DNA from: Acidovorax sp. KKS102
Lineage (GTDB): Bacteria > Pseudomonadota > Gammaproteobacteria > Burkholderiales > Burkholderiaceae_C
NCBI RefSeq assembly: GCF_000302535.1
Contig: NC_018708.1
Span: forward strand, 1,240,001-1,304,000
Direction of reading: 5' to 3'
Length of the DNA stretch: 64,000 bases
Shown here: piece after piece, positions 50,764 through 59,973 of the stretch
Layout: each line of letters begins with the position of its first letter
Position numbering within the stretch: the first letter of the stretch is position 1
Position numbers and translations under genes: made by a program
Notes under the pieces: generated by a model
What the model saw: the letters and a program-made list of their open reading frames with translations, nothing else
What the model was told of the DNA's origin: nothing
Database searches by the model: none

Positions 50764-52154
50764 GCCGTCTGGCCCTTCTCGCCCACACGCACGTAGACGA
50801 GGTTGATGCTCTTTTTGTTGCGCAGCGCGCCAGAGGGCAGCGTCAGATTGCCCAGGGGGATCTGCGCAATGAAGGTCGGGCGCAGCGGGTCGCTCACATC
50901 AAATGCACTGCACACGGTCTGGCCCGCGTTGGGCGTGCCGGGCAGCTCGTCCTGTTCGTGGGCCACATACAGCAGCGTGTTCTCGGGGTTGGTCCACAAC
51001 CCGTGCGACTCGCGGCCACGGCTGGAGAAGGTGCCCACCACCTTGCGCTGTCCGCCCGGAGCGCTGCGGTCGATGATGGCGATCGGGCTCGACGCCACGC
51101 CGCCGGGGCCACCATCGTCGATGCGCGCCAGGCTGGCATAGACCACGCTGCCGCGCGCATTGCGCACGAACTCAACGTGGTTGGGCCGCGCGCCCATGCC
51201 CAGCGGCACGGTGTCGATCAGGTCGAAGCCACCCTGCGTCGAGCGGCAAGACACCGCATCAGCCAGCTTGTGCGAGAACCACACCTCGGCACCGTCGGGT
51301 GTGGTCTTCATGAAGGGCGTGAAGCCGGGTTTGTCCTGTGCGCTGATGTCCAGCGTGGTCAGCCGCTGCGGTTGGCTGTGGCCATCCGCGCCGGGGTTGA
51401 CGCGGAACACGTCGATCTTCGACACCTTCTGGCTGGCCACAAAGGCCAACGTACCCTCACGGTTGAACCACACCTGCGCCGGGCCGCTCAGCGTGGGCAG
51501 GTATTGGCGAACCGCGCTGGAGCCCGGGCTGTCGGCCCCCTTGAGCTGGCGAACGGCACGATCGACGCCGACGATGGCAATGCGGTCTTCACCGCGCAGC
51601 GTGACCCACAGCTCGCGGCCGTTGCGCGTGAAAGTGGGCTCGTGCGGTTCGCGGCCCAGCAGCAGGCCACTACTCAGGCGCTCGGGGTTGGTGGTGGGCC
51701 CAGACGCAGGGTTGGGTGTGTTGCCGATGACGCGGCGCTGCTCGGCGTCGATCAGATAAATGTTGCTGGAGCCGCGCCCGCTGGTGGCCAGCAACCGGCC
51801 ATCGGGCGACGGCACCGCGCCGTGCGCATCGATACAGCCGTGGTACAGCGGCTTGTGGACCATCGCCGCGTGCGTTGGCGCCACGCCGGCCGTCACAAAG
51901 CGAAACGGGGGACGAGGGTCTTCGTCAAAGCTGGTCAGGTTGATCGTCGACTCGACGGTGTTGGTCTTCGGGTCGATGACCACCAGCGTGTTGGAGTCTT
52001 CATTGGTGATGAAGACGCGATCGCGCGGGTCGATGCCGGTGGCTGCGGCTCCCGCTGAAGCGCCGGACGGGGCCTGGGCATGTGCTGCGGGCAGCGCGCT
52101 GGCTGCCGCGGCGGCCAGGGTGTACTTGAGAATGTCGCGGCGTTGGGTGGTCAT
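50760..52154 (-). CDS. Secreted YVTN/YncE-type beta-propeller protein
   Basis: A 464-residue protein with a Tat-like signal (TTQRRDILKYTLAAAAA) and repeated beta-propeller blades (RVFITNEDSNTLVVIDPKT, ..SPDGRLLATSGRGSSNIYLI, ..GRELWVTLRGEDRIAIV). Propellers of this type bind ligands or assist redox enzymes; the substrate is unknown. Cotranscribed with DUF305 and the sigma genes by spacing. Not an enzyme I can assign. Confidence 0.82.
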   Translation of the reverse strand: MTTQRRDILKYTLAAAAASALPAAHAQAPSGASAGAAATGIDPRDRVFITNEDSNTLVVIDPKTNTVESTINLTSFDEDPRPPFRFVTAGVAPTHAAMVHKPLYHGCIDAHGAVPSPDGRLLATSGRGSSNIYLIDAEQRRVIGNTPNPASGPTTNPERLSSGLLLGREPHEPTFTRNGRELWVTLRGEDRIAIVGVDRAVRQLKGADSPGSSAVRQYLPTLSGPAQVWFNREGTLAFVASQKVSKIDVFRVNPGADGHSQPQRLTTLDISAQDKPGFTPFMKTTPDGAEVWFSHKLADAVSCRSTQGGFDLIDTVPLGMGARPNHVEFVRNARGSVVYASLARIDDGGPGGVASSPIAIIDRSAPGGQRKVVGTFSSRGRESHGLWTNPENTLLYVAHEQDELPGTPNAGQTVCSAFDVSDPLRPTFIAQIPLGNLTLPSGALRNKKSINLVYVRVGEKGQTA

Positions 52155-52315
52155 GTTTGCTTTCTGAGTTGTTGTGGAGAGTGATCGCTTGGGTCGTGGG
52201 CCGGCAGCCGCCGATGAACCACTGCCCAGCGCTTGCTTCAGGTCAAGAGCGCGGCTCGGGCCGTTTCATTCCCTGGGCATGCCGACAGCGCGTCGCGCCG
52301 ACGCCGCCCTGGCCT

Positions 52316-53215
52316 TCAGCGCGGGGTGCCAAGTTGCCGATAGACCTCGGCCGACACCTGCGCCAGCACGCTGCGGTCGGCGTCGGACGACAGGGCGTAG
52401 CCGAAGGGACCGTCGACCCAGTAGAAGACATTGACCACACCTTCGCGTGCGAAGCGGAAGGCCGTGTCTGTGTTCTTCACGCCGGCCTGCAGTGCCTTGT
52501 CCGGCCCCGCGGCACTGCCCACGTCGGCGACATCGTTGGACACGTACAGCGTCAGCTTGCTGCCGAGCTCGTTGCGGTACATGAACTGCGCCACCGGCCC
52601 CTGGCCACCCGGCAACAGGCGCCCGCCTTCCAGCGTGTAGCCCTGGGCCTGCAGGTGCGGCGGCTTCATCGGCGCGCCCATGCGCTTGGACAGCCAGGCC
52701 ACGAGCTGGTCTTCGTGCGCCGCGTCCACCTCGACCGGGCGGCGCGCGTCTGGGCTGTACACCGCATGGGCCACCGCCGCGCGCTGTGCGAAGCTGCCCG
52801 CTGACACCAGCGTCAGGCCGCGCTCGGCGGGTGCTGCGGCGGCCATGCGGCCGGCATCGTCGCCCCCCGCGGGCAGGCCGCCCCGCAAGCCCCAGCCTGT
52901 GGCGCCGCTGATGACGGCGATGGCGATCCCAGCGGCCAGGCGCTGGAGGTACCAAGGCGTCTGCGGCACGGCACGCGGGCGCGCCGATTTCAGCAGGCGC
53001 TGCGGCGGCTGTTCATACAGCACGGGATCGAACAAGACGTGCAGTTCGCGCTTCTGCGCCCGGTAGGCCTCCAGGCGCTGCGCGTCTTCAGGGCGTGCGG
53101 CCAGATAAGCGGCGATCTCGACCTGGCGCTCAGCGGGCAGGCGGCCATCAACGAACGCATGCAGGTCGGCCTCGGTGACCGGGGGAATGGACGGTGGCGG
53201 ACGGTCGGTATTCAT
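52316..53215 (-). CDS. Anti-sigma factor (transmembrane, zinc-finger-like RskA/RseA type)
   Basis: A 299-residue protein: N-terminal cytoplasmic helix-rich segment (TEADLHAFVDGRLPAERQVEIAAYL), one transmembrane helix (AAGIAIAVISGATGWGL, near residue 100) and a periplasmic C-terminal domain. No His-x3-Cys-x2-Cys zinc site is visible. It is downstream of the second ECF sigma by 19 bp. Distant resemblance of the periplasmic part to the DUF3379 protein suggests both sense the same type of signal. Confidence 0.82.
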   Translation of the reverse strand: MNTDRPPPSIPPVTEADLHAFVDGRLPAERQVEIAAYLAARPEDAQRLEAYRAQKRELHVLFDPVLYEQPPQRLLKSARPRAVPQTPWYLQRLAAGIAIAVISGATGWGLRGGLPAGGDDAGRMAAAAPAERGLTLVSAGSFAQRAAVAHAVYSPDARRPVEVDAAHEDQLVAWLSKRMGAPMKPPHLQAQGYTLEGGRLLPGGQGPVAQFMYRNELGSKLTLYVSNDVADVGSAAGPDKALQAGVKNTDTAFRFAREGVVNVFYWVDGPFGYALSSDADRSVLAQVSAEVYRQLGTPR

Positions 53216-53234
53216 GGGTTGCTTCTCAATACAT

Positions 53235-53738
53235 TCATTTGACGACTTTCAGCCGCACCGGTTCTGCGCGGCCTTCCATCAGGCCGCGCAGGCGCTCACG
53301 GCCTCGCGACAGGCGCGACATCACGGTGCCGATGGGGATACCCAGGGCCTGCGCCACATCGGCATAGGCCATGTCTTCCAGCGTCACCAGAAGAAGCACT
53401 TCCTTCTGCTCGACGGGCAGCAAGTCCAGTGCAGCCTGCAGATCCAGTACAGCCAGCCTGTCGGTTTGTGTCGGCGCCACCGGCACTTCGGGCGTGTCGT
53501 CGTCCATGGTCACGGTGTGCAGCCTGGGACGGCGCACGCCATCGACGTGCAGGTTGTGCATGATGCTGAAGAGCCAGGCGCGCATGTCGGCCACGCCGCC
53601 CCACAGGTTCGACTTGGCCCAGGCCCGCTCCAGCGTGTCCTGCACCAGATCGTCGGCGTCGTCACGGTTGTTCACCAGCGCGCGCGAATAGCGGCGCAGG
53701 CGCGGCACCCAGCTCAGCAGGCTTGCGTCGTCTTGCAT
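53235..53738 (-). CDS. ECF-type RNA polymerase sigma factor (pair 2)
   Basis: A 167-residue ECF sigma factor with region 2 (LVNNRDDADDLVQDTLERAW) and region 4 (LPVEQKEVLLLVTLEDMAYADVA, GIPIGTVMSRLSRGRERL). ATG at 53738; the longer frame from 53930 is a shadow of the COG4315 gene. Downstream of the COG4315 gene, upstream of its anti-sigma. Confidence 0.9.
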   Translation of the reverse strand: MQDDASLLSWVPRLRRYSRALVNNRDDADDLVQDTLERAWAKSNLWGGVADMRAWLFSIMHNLHVDGVRRPRLHTVTMDDDTPEVPVAPTQTDRLAVLDLQAALDLLPVEQKEVLLLVTLEDMAYADVAQALGIPIGTVMSRLSRGRERLRGLMEGRAEPVRLKVVK

Positions 53739-53784
53739 CGGGGGGTCGTGGCCTGAGGGTCTGGACGGAAGTCGACAGCAAATG

Positions 53785-54174
53785 TCATTCCTTGATGATG
53801 TGCCAGACGTCTTTGAAGTTGTCGCCGGCGCGGTCGCCGGGCTTCTGGTCGGCCTGGTAGGTGTACACCGGCTTGCCCTTGTAGGCCCACTGGCGCGCAC
53901 CGTCGTCGCGCATGACGATCGTGTATGCACCGGCGGGTTGGTCGCTGGCGGCGGCCATCGCGGGCGGCCACAGCGCGGCGCAGCCGCCGTTGCAGGTGCT
54001 CTTGCCGCTGCCTGCCACGTCCTTGTCGAAGGTGTAGAGCGTCATGCCCTTGGCGTCGACCAGCGCGCCGTTGGCGAGCTTGGCCGGCGCGTCGGCAGCC
54101 ATAGCGCCGGTGAGTGGTGCCGCGAAGGAAGCCGCTGTGATCAGCAGCGCGGCCAGAGTCGAAAGGTGCTTCAT
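53785..54174 (-). CDS. COG4315-type secreted protein
   Basis: A 129-residue protein with signal peptide (LAALLITAASFAAPLTGAMA) and the COG4315 repeat motif (LVDAKGMTLYTFDKD, CNGGCAALWPP, GKPVYTYQADQKPGD, WHIIKE). Such proteins are exported and of unknown role, often with cytochromes or sigma factors. The pair of Cys in TCNGGC may form a disulfide. Confidence 0.84.
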   Translation of the reverse strand: MKHLSTLAALLITAASFAAPLTGAMAADAPAKLANGALVDAKGMTLYTFDKDVAGSGKSTCNGGCAALWPPAMAAASDQPAGAYTIVMRDDGARQWAYKGKPVYTYQADQKPGDRAGDNFKDVWHIIKE

Positions 54175-54222
54175 GGGGTTGTCCTTTGGGGTCTGGTGGA
54201 GAGTAGCCACGCTGCGTGCCGT

Positions 54223-54654
54223 TCAGTAAGCCGCAGCCACCGCCAGCTTGGGGTCGATCTGCCAGGTTTCACTGACGATCTTGCCTTCACGGAACGTCAG
54301 CACGTAGCGCACCTTGATGGGCATCTTGCCTTCGAAGACGACGTTGGCCGAGACGGTGGCGCCCTTGGGGTTGGCCGATTCTTCAATCTGGCCGACTGTG
54401 AGCTTCAGTGGGCCGACGGCCTTGCCGAACTTCTCCCAGGTGCCGCGAATGGCATCGGTGGTGGCATAGGTGCCGTCGAGTGGGCCGCCTACCCAGTTCA
54501 GCTGGGCCTGGTCGGCATAGGCACGCATGACGATCTGGGTGTCGCCCGAGGCGATGGCCTGGAAGTGCGTGCGGGCGTCGTCGCTGGGGGCGGCGAAGGC
54601 GCTGCCGGAGGCGAGCGTCAGGGCGGTGGCGGCGAAAGCGAAAGTCTTGAACAT
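54223..54654 (-). CDS. Secreted SnoaL/NTF2-like protein
   Basis: A 143-residue protein with signal peptide (TFAFAATALTLASGSAFA) and an NTF2-like fold (HFQAIASGDTQIVMRAYADQAQL, VRYVLTFREGKIVSETWQID). Substrate unknown. First gene of the minus operon that leads to sorB, followed by COG4315 after 48 bp. Confidence 0.8.
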   Translation of the reverse strand: MFKTFAFAATALTLASGSAFAAPSDDARTHFQAIASGDTQIVMRAYADQAQLNWVGGPLDGTYATTDAIRGTWEKFGKAVGPLKLTVGQIEESANPKGATVSANVVFEGKMPIKVRYVLTFREGKIVSETWQIDPKLAVAAAY

Positions 54655-54815
54655 TGTGGGCTCCGATGAAGGGTTGGTGTGAAGTGAAGGGGGGTGAGTG
54701 CGGGACGAAGGGTCAGATAGGTCCCGACAAAAGAGCAGACGGCGTCGGCATGCGGTCTATTCCAGAGCGTGCAAAGAAATTTAGGGTCAGGGCCCTGGGC
54801 CGTGAATTCGAGGCT

Positions 54816-55922
54816 TCAGCCCAGCAGGGCCGGCACCCAGCGGTTGATGAGCGCGCCTCCGACGATGAGCCAGCCGAACAAGATCAACGCCAGCAGCAGC
54901 GGCTTGGCCCCGGCCTTGCGAATGGCGCCGATGTGCGTGGCCAGGCCGAGCGCAGCCATCGCCATCGCCAGCAGCGCGGTGTCAATCTCGGTCGTCACTG
55001 CCACCACCGACGCCGGCAGCCATTGCAGCGAATTGAGCAACACGACCGCGACGAAGCCGAAGGCGAACCAGGGCACAGCGAGTTGACCCTTGGCGTGAGC
55101 ATGCTCTGCCTCCACTAGGGCTTGCAGGGTGCTGTCGCGCGCCAGCCAAGCCGACAGCATCACCAGGAACGGCGCCAGCATCATTACTCGAACCATCTTC
55201 GCGATGACGGCCGAGTTGGCTGCGTCCGGGCCCACCGAACGTGCTGCGGCCACCACCTGGGCCACCTCGTGGATGGTCGATCCGACGTAGATGCCGAACC
55301 CGTTGGCGCCGCCGGGGATCAGCGCCCAGTGCCGGTTCAGCTCGAACAGCGCCGGGTACAGGAAGATCGCCAGCGTGCCGAACACCACCACCGTGGCCAC
55401 CGCCACCGTGACCTGCTCGGCGCGCGCCTTGACCACCGGCTCGGCGGCCATCACCGCAGCAGCGCCGCAGATGGCACTGCCAGCGCCGATCAGCATCGCC
55501 GTCTTGCGCTCCAGGCCCAGCCAGCGCGTGCCGATGAGGCAGGCCAGTGCGAAGGTCGAACCCAATATCATCGCGTCGATGGCGACACCAGCGATGCCGA
55601 CATGGTCAATGTCCTGCACGGTGAGCCGCAGGCCGTACAGCACCACGCCCAGGCGAAGCAGGTTCTGCTTGGAGAAGTTGACGCCGGCGCCGCTGGCTAC
55701 CGCCAAGCGCGGGGCCCACGGGTAAACCGTGTTGCCCACGATCATGCCCAGCACGATGGCCAGCGTCAGCGCACTGAAGCCATGGTCCTGCAGCCAGGCG
55801 ATGCGGCCCAGCGCGATACCGGTGGCAGCCAAGGCGCCGCTCAGGGCCAGGCCGGGGAGCATGCGTGCGAAAGCCGATGCAGAGGCCAATGTGCGTGGCT
55901 CAGGAAGTACGTTGATGGTCAT
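54816..55922 (-). CDS. yeiH: YeiH-family putative sulfate/sulfite exporter
   Basis: A 368-residue inner-membrane protein with about ten helices (LTLAIVLGMIVGNTVYPW, GAGSAICGAAAVMAAEPVVKA, FGIYVGSTIHEVAQVVAAARSVG). Family UPF0324/YeiH. It is divergent from the LysR gene at 56040, matching yeiH-yeiE of E. coli. Export of sulfite or sulfate is inference from that context and from the nearby SorAB. Confidence 0.88.
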   Translation of the reverse strand: MTINVLPEPRTLASASAFARMLPGLALSGALAATGIALGRIAWLQDHGFSALTLAIVLGMIVGNTVYPWAPRLAVASGAGVNFSKQNLLRLGVVLYGLRLTVQDIDHVGIAGVAIDAMILGSTFALACLIGTRWLGLERKTAMLIGAGSAICGAAAVMAAEPVVKARAEQVTVAVATVVVFGTLAIFLYPALFELNRHWALIPGGANGFGIYVGSTIHEVAQVVAAARSVGPDAANSAVIAKMVRVMMLAPFLVMLSAWLARDSTLQALVEAEHAHAKGQLAVPWFAFGFVAVVLLNSLQWLPASVVAVTTEIDTALLAMAMAALGLATHIGAIRKAGAKPLLLALILFGWLIVGGALINRWVPALLG

Positions 55923-56039
55923 GCTGCTTGCCTCCGGTTGAAGTTCGTGAGGACAAAGCTTCCGGCTTCATGGATGACCCGTCAAACGGGTTGTATCGCT
56001 AAGATGTACCCATCTAATCGCTTTGCAAACGAATCCGCC

Positions 56040-56969
56040 ATGAATACCCTTCGCCTCACGCTGCGACAGCTGCAGATCTTCGTGGCGGTTGCGCGCAGCG
56101 GCACTACCACGGCAGCCAGCGCCGAGATTGCGCTGTCGCAGTCGGCCACCAGCTCGGCCGTGAATGAACTTGAGCGGCTGCTGTCGCTGCGCCTGTTCGA
56201 CCGCGCGGGCAAGCGCCTGCTGCTCAACGACAACGGCCGTGCGTTACTGCCGCGGGCCCTGGCGCTGCTGGACGGTGCCGCCGGCATCGAGCTGATGTCC
56301 CGCGATGGCAGCGCCCAGGCGCAGTCGCTGCGCATCGGCGCCAGCACCACCATCGGCAACTATGTGCTGCCCAGGCTGCTGGCCCGTTTTGTCGCAGCGC
56401 AACCGGGCCATGCCAGTGCCTGGCGCTCAAAGGTCGTGATCGGAAACACGGCGGCCATCTGTGACGCGGTCGCTGCGTTTGAACTGGACGTGGGCCTGAT
56501 CGAAGGGCCTTGCCACCAAGCGGCGCTGGCCGTCACGCCATGGCACCAGGACGAGATGGTGGTCGTTACATCGCCTGACAGCGCGTGGGCACGAATGAGC
56601 CTGGCCGGCGAGCGGGTGCCAATGCGGACACTGCGTGAAGGGGTCTGGCTGTTGCGTGAGTCGGGCTCGGGAACGCGCGAGGCCACCGACCAAAGTCTGC
56701 TGCCCCACTTGCGCTCCTACCGTCGAAGCATCGAGCTGGGAAGTTCGGAGGCGATCAAACATGCGGCCGAGGCGGGTATGGGGGTGGCCTGCCTTTCGTC
56801 GTGGGTCGTGAGCGACGCTTTGGAGGCCGGCCGCCTGTGCCGCATCTCCACGACCTTGCCGCGGCAGCTCCGACAATCTCACCTGGTCGTGCATCGCGAC
56901 AAACAGCCCACCGCTTCGCTGCTGGCATTTGTCGACCAGGTATTTGGCGCCGAGAACACGGCGCCATGA
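56040..56969 (+). CDS. YeiE-like LysR-family transcriptional regulator
   Basis: A 309-residue regulator with LysR HTH (LRQLQIFVAVARSGTTTAAS, ALSQSATSSAVNELE) and effector domain (LRIGASTTIGNYVLPRLLARF, GSGTREATDQSLL). ATG at 56040 is the first of the HTH and lies 117 bp from yeiH, divergent. YeiE-type regulators are linked with sulfite tolerance. CysB/CbbR alternatives are possible but the neighbour supports YeiE. Confidence 0.87.
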   Translation: MNTLRLTLRQLQIFVAVARSGTTTAASAEIALSQSATSSAVNELERLLSLRLFDRAGKRLLLNDNGRALLPRALALLDGAAGIELMSRDGSAQAQSLRIGASTTIGNYVLPRLLARFVAAQPGHASAWRSKVVIGNTAAICDAVAAFELDVGLIEGPCHQAALAVTPWHQDEMVVVTSPDSAWARMSLAGERVPMRTLREGVWLLRESGSGTREATDQSLLPHLRSYRRSIELGSSEAIKHAAEAGMGVACLSSWVVSDALEAGRLCRISTTLPRQLRQSHLVVHRDKQPTASLLAFVDQVFGAENTAP

Positions 56970-57567
56970 AATGTGACTCCATCGAGGTCAGGCCTGAGCA
57001 GCTCGCCAGTCGGCGCTCAAAGTTTATCCACGCACCTTCAACGAGATTCACGGCAGGCTCACCTGCACAAATGCCGGATGCGGATGGCGACGTCAAGACT
57101 GCCGCATATCCACATACCGCGCGCGATGTCTTGGGCATTGCGATCCAACGGCCACCCCTTGTTTCCTTCTTTATTTGCGGCGAGAGCAATGATCAGAATG
57201 TTGCAACAGCATCAGGTCAAAGTGAACTATTGCCCGTCTATCACGCACTTTGAGGAGCACAGGGAACCCGGGTGGCGGGTATTGCGCTACGGACACTGAA
57301 GGACCAAAAGAAGTGATTCGCCCTCCCTGCTGGCGCTTGAAGAAGGCCTGCCCATGGTCCAGAACACCGTTTCGTCCGTGACGCAAAGGGCCATTCCAGA
57401 ACTTTGCACTTCGCTACAGTGCCGAACGACCGGTACAGGTAATCGATCGGTCGCTTGAGATCCTGACCGGTAAGCGACCGCTTGCGTTGGCGCCCATGGA
57501 CTCTGCCGTCGAACCTAAGTGGCAGCAATCAGTCTGAACTTGTCATCCGCATGCGAAGGGCGGGGGT
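56970..57567. other. Intergenic region left of RIT copy 2, no gene recognised
   Basis: About 600 bp without a supported gene. Short frames, for example one ending in a TGA near 57537 whose end is KWQQSV, may be degenerate coding fragments but lack family features. The RIT insertion site GCAGCG at 57568-57573 ends this stretch; the flanking base is GGGGGT. Confidence 0.4.
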
Positions 57568-57724
57568 GCAGCGTTATGCACAGCACGCAGTTATGGACAG
57601 TTGGCCAGTCTGAACGCGCCAGAGGCTGTGATCGCCCTGGTAGATCGCAAGGAGGCGGTGCCGTTGAACTGGACATAAGTTCGCAGTCGGCGCATGAATG
57701 GTGATCTCACAACTGGAGATCACC

Positions 57725-58975
57725 ATGGACTTGATTCTTTCGATGCACCCGATGGCCAGGGCATGGCTGCTCGATGGCCCGCTGTCTTCATACGTCGGGG
57801 CGTTCCAGGCATTGCTGGAGCGCGGCCGGTACGCCGAAGGCAGCTCGGAGACTGCCCTTCGTGCCTGGTCGCACTTTGCCCACTGGATGGCGAAGTGCCA
57901 GGTATCTGCCGAACAGATCGACGAAGCCCTCGTCGAGCAGTTTCTGGATTCGCATCTGCCGCGCTGCGACTGCCATCCCGCGGCTCTGCGTACACGCAGC
58001 GGCTTGAGCGCCAGTCTCGGACACCTGCTCGCCTTGTTGCGGGAACAGCATGTCATCGTGGAACTGCCAGGCCCCAGCGGTCCCATTGCAGAAGAACTGA
58101 ACCGTTACAACGTCCACATGCGCGACGCCCGCGGCCTGGCGATAGGCACGCGCGAGGATCGGCTGGTACTCGTAGGTCGTCTGCTGCAATGCAAGTTCGC
58201 GGGCAAGGCCATCGCCATCGGCGAGTTGCAGCCGGAAGACGTTCGCGGCTTCATCGCAACCGAGCTCACGCGGGTCAGCAGCGGGTCGCATTCCAGCGCG
58301 GTCACTGCTGCGCTGCGGGCCTACTTCCGATACCGCGGGACCTGCGGTGACGCAGTGAACAGCCTGCTCGGCGCTATCTCGTCGCCGGTGCGATGGAGCC
58401 AAGCATCGTTGCCGCGCGCGCTGACGACCGAGGAGGTCCAGCGCCTCGAAGCGCATTGCGCCGAGGCCAAGCGGGCTCCGCTGCGCCTGCTGGCCATGGT
58501 GCGCCTGGCCTTGGATCTCGGACTGCGCGTGGGCGAGATCGCCAAGCTGGAGATCGGCGACTTCGATTGGCGTGCCGGAACGGTGACCTTGAAGCGAACA
58601 AAGTCCCAGCGCCAGGATGTCCTACCGCTGCCGGTGCTCACCGGGCAGGCTCTGGCGGAGTACATGAGACACGAGCGGCCCGCAACCACGCTGCCATCGC
58701 TGTTCGTCCGTCGGTTGGCGCCACACGACAAGCCCATCGGCGTCGATGCAGTGAGCCAGGCAATCGGGCGTGCCCTGCGAGGTGCCGGCATCTCACGCGG
58801 TTGCCATTCGTTGCGTCACACGCTGGCCTGTCGCCTGGTCAACAGCGGCAGTTCGATCAAGGAGGTCGCCGATGTGCTTCGGCATCGATCGCTGGACACC
58901 TCGTTGATCTACGCCAAGCTCGACTTGCAACTGCTTGCCGAGGTCGCTCTGCCTTGGCCTGGGAGTGCATCATGA
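57725..58975 (+). CDS. ritA: RIT tyrosine recombinase, first gene (copy 2)
   Basis: A 416-residue tyrosine recombinase identical in sequence to the copy 1 product. GGAG lies upstream of the ATG at 57725 (CTGGAGATCACC). Stop overlaps ritB (ATGA). See copy 1 for motifs. Confidence 0.95.
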   Translation: MDLILSMHPMARAWLLDGPLSSYVGAFQALLERGRYAEGSSETALRAWSHFAHWMAKCQVSAEQIDEALVEQFLDSHLPRCDCHPAALRTRSGLSASLGHLLALLREQHVIVELPGPSGPIAEELNRYNVHMRDARGLAIGTREDRLVLVGRLLQCKFAGKAIAIGELQPEDVRGFIATELTRVSSGSHSSAVTAALRAYFRYRGTCGDAVNSLLGAISSPVRWSQASLPRALTTEEVQRLEAHCAEAKRAPLRLLAMVRLALDLGLRVGEIAKLEIGDFDWRAGTVTLKRTKSQRQDVLPLPVLTGQALAEYMRHERPATTLPSLFVRRLAPHDKPIGVDAVSQAIGRALRGAGISRGCHSLRHTLACRLVNSGSSIKEVADVLRHRSLDTSLIYAKLDLQLLAEVALPWPGSAS

Positions 58976-59973
58976 GCGCCGCAGCATCGGCGAACATCGA
59001 CCTCACCGCCAAGGTGGAGCAATACCTGACTGAACGCCTGCGCCTCGGGTTCAAGCCGTGCTCCTCTGATCTCGCTGTGCGCAGCTTCACTCGCTTCATG
59101 GTCGGAGAGGGACGCGACATCGCGTTGACGGTAGACGTGATGGTCCAGTGGGCGCACCAGGTACAGCCTCGGTATCTCGTGGGCGGCCGGGCCAATGTCG
59201 ACACGGCAGCGCGCCGACTGGCAACGCTGCGCCCCTTCATGCGCTGGCTCCAGCAGTTCGATCCGACTGTCGAAGTTCCTGACGATTCCAGCTTCGGTCC
59301 GATCCCGCGCCGCGTGGCGCCTCACATCTACAGCGAAGCCGAGATCGCGGCATTGATCGTCGCTGCCCGCCGACTCGGCCCCTCGGATGGCCTTCGTGCC
59401 ACCACCTATGCAACGCTGTTCGGTCTGATCGCATCGGCCGGGCTTCGGGTCTCTGAAGCGATCAACCTGGCCGACTCGGATGCAGATCTGGACGGCGGCA
59501 TCCTGACCATACAGCAGACCAAGTTTGGCAAGTCCCGCATGGTGCCGCTGCACCCCAGCGTGATCGGTCCGATGGCAGCCTACCGGGCCTTGCGCCGCCA
59601 GTACGTGCCTGCGAAGCCGCAGATGACATTCTTCGTGGGCTCGCGTGGCGTGCACCGGGGTGAACCGCTGGGAGATCGGCAGGTGCATCGAGTGTTCTGT
59701 CAGCTGCGCGAGCAATTGGGTTGGATCGATCGCGGCGGCCATGGCCGACCGCGGGTGCATGACCTGCGCCATAGCTTCGCCGTGAGACGGATGATCCTGT
59801 GGCACCAGCAGGGAGCGAACCTTGACCAACGAATGCTGGCCCTGTCCACGTACATGGGCCACATCAATATCTCCAGCACGTACTGGTACCTGAGCGGCGT
59901 GCCGGAGTTGATGGCGTTGGCCGGCGCTCGATTCGAACGCTTCGCCGACGTCGCGGAGAACGACGATGAGTAG
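58972..59973 (+). CDS. ritB: RIT tyrosine recombinase, second gene (copy 2)
   Basis: A 333-residue protein identical to copy 1 RitB; ATG at 58972 overlaps the ritA stop. The long upstream extension in this frame (to 58393) is not coding. All four conserved catalytic positions are present. Confidence 0.95.
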   Translation: MSAAASANIDLTAKVEQYLTERLRLGFKPCSSDLAVRSFTRFMVGEGRDIALTVDVMVQWAHQVQPRYLVGGRANVDTAARRLATLRPFMRWLQQFDPTVEVPDDSSFGPIPRRVAPHIYSEAEIAALIVAARRLGPSDGLRATTYATLFGLIASAGLRVSEAINLADSDADLDGGILTIQQTKFGKSRMVPLHPSVIGPMAAYRALRRQYVPAKPQMTFFVGSRGVHRGEPLGDRQVHRVFCQLREQLGWIDRGGHGRPRVHDLRHSFAVRRMILWHQQGANLDQRMLALSTYMGHINISSTYWYLSGVPELMALAGARFERFADVAENDDE

